From the IMG/VR virus record IMGVR_UViG_3300021085_000017, positions 1 through 64,000 of that record: a stretch of DNA of 64,000 bases, one strand, 5' to 3'. A program made the position numbers and the translations under genes. Shown one piece after another: positions 60,501-64,000 of the stretch. The notes under the pieces are model-generated. The model had not been told where the DNA came from and did not search any database. It was given only the letters and a program-made list of their open reading frames with translations. Source of the stretch: a virus. Numbering within the stretch: position 1 is the stretch's first letter; each line of letters opens with the position of its first letter.

Positions 60501-61088
60501 GTGGCAGAAGATGTAGTAATCACTGCTGGTTCGTTTGTTGTAGGCAGAACATATACTATTGTGAAACCTGGAACAACAGATTTTGTCAGTGAACAGGGTG
60601 CTAGTGCAAACACAGTGGGTACAGAATTCGTAGCAACAGTAGTGGGTTCAGGAACAGGTACTGCTAGTGGTCCATTTATGATAACATCATCTGGACTTAC
60701 AAATGCACAGTTGGTTGCCTCTAAGAAGAACAAGAGATTGATAGCAGTTATGAAAGCATCATCGCATACTCATAACGCTGGAAAGTTTAAGATTGGAGAA
60801 CAATACAAAATTGATACAATAGGCACAACAGACTTTACATTAGTTGGTGGTGTTTCTAATACAGTTGGTGGTATATTTACAGCATCAGGAGTAGGTGAAG
60901 GCACCGGTACTGCTACATGTAAAGAAGGCAACGATATTGAGTTTATGATGTATGATAAACACACATCTGGAACACTTAATATCGATGATAGAGGTCTATA
61001 TACTACAATGACATACGACTTTAAGCAAGGCGATAGAGTGTTTTTACTTGATACTCCACTTGCATTAGTATTACAAGACCCCAAATAG
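51564..61088 (+). CDS. gp7: Giant baseplate wedge protein (T4 gp7-like), 3174 aa
   Basis: It follows gp6 directly, as gp7 does in T4, and its N-terminus (YDFLPGHLKNRELESIFETT, then DLDKFINYSMYYWVSP) is of the type seen in gp7 of marine T4-like phages. T4 gp7 is 1032 residues. Extra material includes five copies of a 48-residue module (AGxFVVGxTYxIxxVGTTDFT) at residues about 219, 1070, 2701, 2986 and 3071. A Ser/Thr-rich block at about 1700-2190 includes five flagellin-IN-like repeats. W- and Y-rich segments such as KMWWDTDLARFYRYND may bind ligands. The protein probably forms the wedge periphery with adhesin-like arms (inference). It takes 15% of the window. Confidence 0.8.
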   Translation: MAKKIYDFLPGHLKNRELESIFETTLNRAFSVGEMEKTKAFVGRKEKGIFKNDDIYLSFPPTSYARDNYGLEPTFTNTTTTDNVFYDDLLNALYNKGALTNDHRRLFNSKSTLSTVALPIDLDKFINYSMYYWVSPNFHAHITGSVNKHYVTINRTTTPTNWWSKNNYWYHYDDIKDFIFDSNSGEITQATRPIIEFDEDIELSNESAAVSLTQTVSAIAGAFVVGSTYTIASVGTTDFTLIGASDNEVGTTFTATDVGSGTGSASWQYIPTFKAYNSSNVYTNDINIFHYVVSENYTLDRQLGFKPKLKAGDFQSEYVFNIDLTNDLTYKLKNDYKSLTLKTDFDYRNLRQEIGDKVDATSIELLQAPKSINAIDIYVNGQKQIGNYSYSSSDKKITLNSSVTGNIYVDYCTNTPVVFDGDGVFQRINPALEYNVDNKSYSNSEMTFSLVYEHFVRIIETAPGLTGSPDAGNNYRKIGDNSDKLRHASQGSVLVTNSVDIKEAYFALTREDYNPIKATEFLSNSYNGYKNKFLTTIIETLSDSASDTKSDLLILEEAINTISMGKQTSVSIFRDSTMLNFGEIHAHYEELDVTVIDGASEQVMPTFRDSILYDKNIVVILDGVVQRLNVDYTLSSGATEILFTSTRASSDIIKVRHYTNIKETYIPPSATSLAITPAHIPEIITDNGYETPTKFIKGHDGSLVPAYPLVNGQVNRIDTILLAFETLIFNNLTDNTSSDIVSMEYAIYGTTGSDYSNSEKKYIMYPFFKKWMMRNSIDDLNNESFDSSPSEYKTWNYRAKNDSAAGYWRGQLLYSYGTDRPLQEPWKAIKKSQKPANFDTTYGSDYTTIAFWNALISKNSLNCPVPVDGSGNLKTPAVLFFGDDISSSDVLEMDQAWEFGDNSPVELAWTRSSEFAFAEFMLMLLSKPFEIMDSYSSQIANIISYSNKSEGINNDNVIADKQNYTFKLGSKLGGFVNNFKLQTENNSLSNSRYTELPEDNFNLFVHPGVPNRSEFFSAIVLEKVSIEDKYPVYAYTDLSSYVEGDIVLNSNDNKYYKRKVTGLSSKESTTPAGSFIVGTTYKINHVGTTDFTLVGSTDNNIGTSFVATGIGSGDGNVSLINFDYGQWTLISQPKINKFGFRIHGYDEINPTFYAMGWDKASGEKAFQTEGDKLQLKTWNAGEYYRVDSYILRNNVPYVCLNSHTAPSDFDESIKNWKPVSKWPTTNKVQAMGYNKLVDDTVKNYNYGDVLQTLDEVAHLIMGYEEYLKLVGWEFTDSTDFGDPVDWENLLLKFLEWQSENNSVGDFITLTPLLTGGIFNTDYGVASVSTETFKNYYRILDASGRRIPTSEVDFHTDGSKLTFASNVPIYGMKMDIRDVEHAFVVDRVDSYGDIIYDPHSHTRNLRMQIDCNRTIDWDGTLTVDGYIVHNDKLIPNFDTMIAETKFYRDTLVDQGLSILNNLKSNQYGYTTRAYLTNHGIERESQLEFYKGFLSHKATVSSINKIVNKNGDFENITHSDIWAVRLSDYGYQSSKYTMSKDITVSDMVQNPFLVQFLDNTKELLPVTKKNNIAIKTTGYVNESDVTYITGTYDSLTSLTGVTLYEGDTAWLQTDEDRDWDVVRLSEVAEISYVGETSDNQLYIGTASAINSTSITKPIYLKIDADEISPTIAGYYLLSANGTKTVNGTVIHEYLIFEEDFEPLTIEIDSATTNSIFVPTSTNSGVEAIGSISNPVFESGDIITIDGTQHTYAPSGATSSGITILGTVANSVVTEGEQASFVVYNNDGLVENGTNTTVTFSGTVATTTGSFSSTQGDQVTIDGTTLTIDYSQSSTISETTTATRSSSLTTGNTVIIDATTKTVADLTVTGTVTSPTMTSTKPLTINGDTISLTSGDDLTAIVTAINTGTSQVVASTSSNQLVLTTSLPQLTMTGGSLIDLGLSTTNSYTDSKLDNLASDLTTISDITATIDSNNRMTIVSSGSSMVISGTALSELGITAGTYETNQNPTIDSVATQINARSISGVTATVVTGTLKISSTNHNLDIVEVTSGAMSRLGFATTTVAIDATDTIVSDLNAQVFTISTAFAVKSDRQVKITSSEKTIIVSNILGNPLSDMGITAGTYTNTVSTSPTALEFASQITSASDVVVGVSSDGRMIFTNDSVSMSFSGTPDAILTKVGLSLTYSNVTSNANFKAMLWKSVRYTPDYNGTTRLEFEQELGLNSASKLWIDDYDTVGWAVLSYSPIAGKTVHAKQASVIDTNLTKRLIVKDGEDFTVHNIYDPLNLKMAGSTISKLDYVMWTDPAKYDTASSNDAWLDERLNKMWWDTDLARFYRYNDYGDSAGNLNIDFVRRYWGKTVDNSKLIVKKWTKSRTLPVGVEAYNSKKFFDEDAGREVIEYFFWSSTDKDAKDLSLLLASNGPRNKFLPVGKRSVIMSNDSKSYNSQTLTASLEYQVEEGIVKEHSDWQLLPENDHTPVPDLFLDDLINSVSGTTIMQSYATKLIASQLTDVNFAVVTPVDSMGVQFMSGLTIDDIAVTTDGRTVNAEYLTIDGSNLKISQTHTMTVGDVLRVYRVEDTENNWFTNKYAMRDNFSTVVNDAMSRKLLQTEYYNYEQYIDTDDYIFSLGDWYIDDSFKKIDNFAYLSTTREFDMLERYENGISSFKLKLPTHNEFYFEYNGELRLVNRSNSVLNISLGFNEFTYPETVSAGEFVIGNTYEILEVGTTDFVSLGANSNSSGGKFVATGIGSGTGTAFSQYYNNATGIQIHELMNLIRNRSKTEFINNIFYRMIDYLYTEKSYPDWLFKTSYFDLDLHSRPLKQHAVYQRESEEDILEYIRETKPYHAKIRNIKRLNQLSDTASVTMSAEEKLKMTLDFGEASRYGEAVYDGIATDDIADGEYEQGGLIRYRPLATTESGGFDTGEVNARAVESSVVVIQNYLDAPGGADADVSGIQNLGNLHLDKTDFFVYDVYGRGYNIPVKASCAVAEDVVITAGSFVVGRTYTIVKPGTTDFVSEQGASANTVGTEFVATVVGSGTGTASGPFMITSSGLTNAQLVASKKNKRLIAVMKASSHTHNAGKFKIGEQYKIDTIGTTDFTLVGGVSNTVGGIFTASGVGEGTGTATCKEGNDIEFMMYDKHTSGTLNIDDRGLYTTMTYDFKQGDRVFLLDTPLALVLQDPK
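52219..52361 (+). repeat. gp7 VGTTDFT module, copy 1
   Basis: Encodes AGAFVVGSTYTIASVGTTDF followed by a TLIGASDNEVG and GSGTGSAS end. Confidence 0.8.
54771..54915 (+). repeat. gp7 VGTTDFT module, copy 2
   Basis: Encodes AGSFIVGTTYKINHVGTTDF with TLVGSTDNNIG and GSGDGNVS. Confidence 0.8.
57180..58120 (+). repeat. Flagellin-IN-like repeats in gp7
   Basis: Five units of about 55-70 residues each read IN-type segment, V(T/V)A, DxxxRMxIxSS and LGL/MGIT: LVLTTS...LGLS, MTIVSS...LGIT, LKISST...LGFA, VKITSS...MGIT, MIFTND...VGLS. The same pattern occurs in flagellin/hook IN motifs. Confidence 0.6.
59665..59808 (+). repeat. gp7 VGTTDFT module, copy 3
   Basis: Encodes AGEFVIGNTYEILEVGTTDF with VSLGANSNSSG and GSGTGTAF. 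Confidence 0.8.
60520..60669 (+). repeat. gp7 VGTTDFT module, copy 4
   Basis: Encodes AGSFVVGRTYTIVKPGTTDF with VSEQGASANTVG and GSGTGTAS; it has two extra residues. Confidence 0.8.
60774..60918 (+). repeat. gp7 VGTTDFT module, copy 5
   Basis: Encodes AGKFKIGEQYKIDTIGTTDF with TLVGGVSNTVG and GEGTGTAT. Confidence 0.8.
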
Positions 61089-61119
61089 ATGTATTAGAAT
61101 AGAAGTATTGAGAGAAACG

Positions 61120-61144
61120 TATAAATACAATAGTAGATAAATAT
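61120..61144 (+). promoter_or_regulatory. Two adjacent late promoter elements
   Basis: TATAAATAC (61120-61128, exact T4 consensus) and GATAAATAT (61136-61144) lie 46 and 30 nt before the ATG at 61174. Confidence 0.68.
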
Positions 61145-61173
61145 AAGATATAATCTAAGAGACGGATATAAAC

Positions 61174-61833
61174 ATGTTTAAAGATGTAATAAAATCACAA
61201 GTAGTAGGCACACTCAAAATCTACGATAAAGAGAGTGGCGAAGTACTTGTACAAAAGAAGAATGCAATTCATCCAGGAAATATGGCATATGTATTGGCTT
61301 CAGCCATGGGCGGCAAAGCAACGAGTGTAAACTCATCAGGTTCTGCCCCATATATCAATTGGATGCAATTCGGCAAGGGTGGTAGTACCTCAACTACAAC
61401 TCTTTCTTATCGTTCTCCTAGAGTCTACCCAACGTATGACCAACTATCAATATCGGCGAGTAACGCTTCATTGTATGTTCCAACTTACGAACAAGAGACA
61501 ATTAATACAGTGTACTATCCAGGAGAGGACATGGGTGCTGGATCCATAGTACCAAACAATACAGCAAAAGTAAAATTCAGTGTAGATGTAAGTCACACTG
61601 ATTATGCAACCGCTGTCAGTGGAACAATTCCAACAAGTGACAGTTCTGCAACGTCTACACAAGCAGAACAATTCACTTTTGATGAAATTGGACTACTATC
61701 GGGAGTAACCAATAGTGGTTCACTTGATAAGACAAAAACATTAATGATGACGCACGTGACTTTTCATCCCGTGTTACTTGCGGCAAACCGAACGATTGTA
61801 ATTGATTATACAGTTACAATACAAATTAGTTAA
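61174..61833 (+). CDS. Virion structural protein, 219 aa
   Basis: The protein begins MFKDVIKSQVVGTLKIYDKE, continues LVQKKNAIHPGNMAYVLASA and has WMQFGKGG, then a C-terminal beta part (FTFDEIGLLSG, TVTIQIS). This layout is common in small virion proteins of marine T4-like phages that sit after gp7. I cannot assign a T4 number; a gp8-like or fibre-base role is possible. Two late promoters precede it, suggesting a high demand for product. Confidence 0.68.
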   Translation: MFKDVIKSQVVGTLKIYDKESGEVLVQKKNAIHPGNMAYVLASAMGGKATSVNSSGSAPYINWMQFGKGGSTSTTTLSYRSPRVYPTYDQLSISASNASLYVPTYEQETINTVYYPGEDMGAGSIVPNNTAKVKFSVDVSHTDYATAVSGTIPTSDSSATSTQAEQFTFDEIGLLSGVTNSGSLDKTKTLMMTHVTFHPVLLAANRTIVIDYTVTIQIS

Positions 61834-61850
61834 AATTTAGGAGTATAACA

Positions 61851-62768
61851 ATGGCTTCAGGCTCAATTATAAACTACGCGGACTTAGCAAGTCTTCGCAA
61901 CAAATTAAATGAAATTCTAAATGGAACGGGCGTTCATGGTGGATATAACCAATCACACACCATCGCGGCAAATCCATCGACTGGCGATGTAATTGATGAT
62001 GCATATCACGATTCAATTCATAGTGCGGCAGCAAAACTTTCAAATTACTACAATATTTCAAATCCATTCACAGCAGTAAATGCCGGTACAGTAATCGACT
62101 GGGACCATTATGGTGCCGAGGCGTCTGCCTTTGTTACAGCAATCGATACACGCTTTGACTCACCTTGGTCTTATTCAGATTGGGACACAAGTGTTCAAAA
62201 CGAATCTTCAGAATCAGCATCAAACTGGAATGGTACTAGAACTCAAATCGTTAAATTTGCATTCGGTTCACAAGCAAATTTAAATGCTTGGTTCGCCGCA
62301 GGTGGTGAACTTAGAGTTTCAGCATCACATAGTGACACATCTGGCAACCAACAGGGTACTTCTTGGGAACAACTTACGTCTGAATTAGGTACATTCACTT
62401 ACTCAGTAAGACCTGAAGATTCATCAGATGTAGGAACACGTACAAGATATAAGCATAGTGACGTTGGAACATCTTATACTGTTCATAAGAAAGAATTAGC
62501 AGATGATTCAGATTACAGTGCAAACTATCTACAAGTTTCAGCACAAACTGCCAACAGCGGTGCAGACTTGTACATTAAAACAGAATTAGTAGACGCACAC
62601 GTTGCCCGTTCAGGCAGTGGTTCTGGTTATGCTGGAGCATGGTCATGGACTGGTGCTGACAGTGTACCAGGTGATTCTACTGTTACTATTGCATCGAAGA
62701 GATTAACAAACGCAAGTGGCTCAGTTACTTTAACTAATCCAACTGTTACTGTTACTGATTCTTTATAA
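61851..62768 (+). CDS. Virion structural protein, 305 aa, paralogue A
   Basis: The N-terminus (INYADLASLRNKLNEILNG, GYNQSH) is helical, then comes a beta-rich body with LNAWFAAGGELRVSASHSD and ADLYIKTELVDAHV. The GGE(L/I)R and DxHV landmarks also occur in the next gene, so the two are diverged tandem duplicates. It is probably a fibre or whisker component on the virion. AGGAG precedes the ATG. Confidence 0.68.
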   Translation: MASGSIINYADLASLRNKLNEILNGTGVHGGYNQSHTIAANPSTGDVIDDAYHDSIHSAAAKLSNYYNISNPFTAVNAGTVIDWDHYGAEASAFVTAIDTRFDSPWSYSDWDTSVQNESSESASNWNGTRTQIVKFAFGSQANLNAWFAAGGELRVSASHSDTSGNQQGTSWEQLTSELGTFTYSVRPEDSSDVGTRTRYKHSDVGTSYTVHKKELADDSDYSANYLQVSAQTANSGADLYIKTELVDAHVARSGSGSGYAGAWSWTGADSVPGDSTVTIASKRLTNASGSVTLTNPTVTVTDSL

Positions 62769-62792
62769 TCTAAAAGTTGTGGGAAGATGTAA

Positions 62793-63764
62793 ATGGCACC
62801 ACAGAGTTATTATTTAACAGGACTATCGCAAAAACAGGATTTAGTTAAATTATTTAACTCTTTTGCAGATGATATCAACAACATTGTTGGTATAGGAACA
62901 GGAGATTCGGGATATGGTCAAAATCATCTCGTAGTCAACTATGCAGTAGACGAAGTTACTACACCATTGTGGGATGAACTTTTGACCTCAATGTTCTATG
63001 CAGGCCGACATCAAGGCACACCTTTATTTTCGCCAGTTAGCACCTCAAGTGCTGACTGGCCAATAGATGACGTTTACAGTGTCATCTCATCTATTAAAAC
63101 AGACATTGCAAATATAGTAGGTAATAAACTTAACAGTGCTATAGTGTATATGACTGCAAACGCTAATAGAATATCTTCAGCAAAAACATATGTAGACCCT
63201 AGTTTAGGTACTCCTATATGGACTAATGCTAATCAAATATATTATGAAACAAGAGTGCGTTACTCAGATGCTAATGCTCGTAGACACTTCTTTAACTCTG
63301 GCGGTGAAATAAGAATCGATTCGGTTCTTTCTGCCATTGACAATTCTCATGCTCAAAGTAATGACTGGAAAACAATGCTAGATGCTATTGCTGTTGTTAA
63401 AATAAAGCATTCTATCACTGAAGCATCTACGGGTGCAGGCACAGAAGGCTATGGATTTAGTATGCTCACATCATCTTATCAAGTAGTATACACAAAAGGT
63501 GGAACAGGTGATTATTCCGGTAACCAACTAAATGTTTCAGCAAGACTTGGCGGAACTTCAGATGTAGAAATAAAAATAGGATTTGACGATTCTCATGTTG
63601 CTGATTCTGGCAACTGGTCTACTCCACCTTATTCTGGAACATGGATAGGAAGCGATTATGTTGCTGGTAATCTACAAGTAACAGTTGATGAATTCGTTGC
63701 ATCTGACACACCAGATGGCGTAAATATTACTAGCCCTACATATTTTCCACTTTCTCAACTTTAA
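62793..63764 (+). CDS. Virion structural protein, 323 aa, paralogue B
   Basis: It shares landmarks with the preceding protein: an N-terminal helical part with DDINNIVG and GYGQNH, ARRHFFNSGGEIRIDS, and VEIKIGFDDSHVADSG. Its remaining sequence differs. It is probably the second member of a virion surface complex. It begins 24 nt after its neighbour, behind GGGAAG. Confidence 0.66.
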   Translation: MAPQSYYLTGLSQKQDLVKLFNSFADDINNIVGIGTGDSGYGQNHLVVNYAVDEVTTPLWDELLTSMFYAGRHQGTPLFSPVSTSSADWPIDDVYSVISSIKTDIANIVGNKLNSAIVYMTANANRISSAKTYVDPSLGTPIWTNANQIYYETRVRYSDANARRHFFNSGGEIRIDSVLSAIDNSHAQSNDWKTMLDAIAVVKIKHSITEASTGAGTEGYGFSMLTSSYQVVYTKGGTGDYSGNQLNVSARLGGTSDVEIKIGFDDSHVADSGNWSTPPYSGTWIGSDYVAGNLQVTVDEFVASDTPDGVNITSPTYFPLSQL

Positions 63765-63767
63765 CTA

Positions 63768-63796
63768 TTGACTTTTACCCCAAATTACTGTATTAT
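63768..63796 (+). promoter_or_regulatory. Sigma70-type promoter for the last gene
   Basis: TTGACT at 63768-63773, 17-bp spacer ending ACTG, TATTAT at 63791-63796, with CAGGAG and the ATG at 63822 following. Confidence 0.7.
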
Positions 63797-63821
63797 TAGT
63801 ACTAATACAGGAGAATAATTT

Positions 63822-64000
63822 ATGGTAGATAATACAACAACAGAAGAAGCAGTTCAGAGACTAGAAAAAGCACTAGACTTTTCTAATACAATGAAGACCT
63901 TCAATATTAACAAAAACAATCTTAAAGTAAAAACACAAAACTTATTAAGTTATAGTACGTCTGGTGGTTCTTTTACAGTAGACCAGTCACTTATATCTTT
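63822..64000 (+). CDS. Hypothetical protein, N-terminal part (runs off window)
   Basis: The frame is open from ATG 63822 (behind AGGAG) to the window end, 59 codons. It reads MVDNTTTEEAVQRLEKALDF, then KTFNINKNNLKVKTQN and a Ser-rich part. No family is recognised. The early-type promoter separates it from the late structural genes before it. Confidence 0.6.
   Translation, partial: MVDNTTTEEAVQRLEKALDFSNTMKTFNINKNNLKVKTQNLLSYSTSGGSFTVDQSLIS

Overview
This window is part of the genome of a T4-like (myovirus-type) tailed phage, probably marine. It carries the T4 virion set in recognisable form: tail sheath gp18, neck gp13/gp14, gp15, portal gp20, prohead protease gp21, scaffold gp22, capsid gp23, hub/tail genes gp26, a probable gp29, gp27-like and gp5-like proteins, wedge genes gp25, gp6, gp7 and gp53, tube cap gp48, late sigma factor gp55 and recombination nuclease gp46/gp47. 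The DNA is AT-rich. The auxiliary genes (2-oxoglutarate oxygenases, fatty-acid desaturase, ClpP, radical SAM protein, NUDIX hydrolase, SDR, DUF1289) are typical of phages of marine bacteria such as SAR11 or cyanobacteria. The host is an inference; nothing in the sequence proves it.

Layout. 1-6997 (minus): start of a CCA-adding/poly(A)-polymerase-type enzyme, terminator, enlarged tail sheath, dNMP kinase, DUF1289 protein, gp13, an unknown gene and a PhyH-type oxygenase. 7098-11939 (plus): gp14, gp15, NUDIX, radical SAM, unknown. 12011-20394 (minus): four fibre-like genes built from shuffled repeats. 20519-28537 (minus): gp23, gp22, gp21, prohead core, small protein, portal, probable tape measure. 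28650-29716 (plus): gp26 plus a -1 frame extension. 29717-30425: a long non-coding stretch with its own sigma70-type promoter and many strong RNA helices, followed by a GIY-YIG endonuclease. 30847-38668 (minus): small membrane protein, a probable small RNA, then one long operon running gp55, gp47, SDR, gp46, histone-H1-like, methyltransferase, desaturase, acetyltransferase and two oxygenases. 38821-46194 (plus): gp48, gp53, giant hub protein, gp5-like spike, lysozyme-like protein. 46191-46781 (minus): ClpP. 46918-64000 (plus): gp25, gp6, a 3174-residue gp7, then structural genes.

Regulation is unusually legible. Structural genes lie behind a late element (TATAAATA, GATAAATAC or CTAAATAC), matching the T4 late promoter read by gp55, which is encoded here. 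A second class has TTGACA, a 17-18 bp spacer and a TG-extended -10. It precedes dNMP kinase, the unknown 425-aa gene, portal, the large RNA, the small RNA, the gp55 operon, clpP and the last gene.

Most interesting points: the large structured RNA at about 29.8-30.4 kb; a textbook -1 frameshift signal ending gp26; a promoter-to-terminator small RNA at 31.1-31.3 kb; three genes whose late promoter ends exactly 4 nt before the ATG (probable leaderless mRNAs); a five-gene lipid/small-molecule-modifying cassette; and domain shuffling between fibres and the giant baseplate proteins. All functions are read from sequence motifs and remembered family features; no database search was run.
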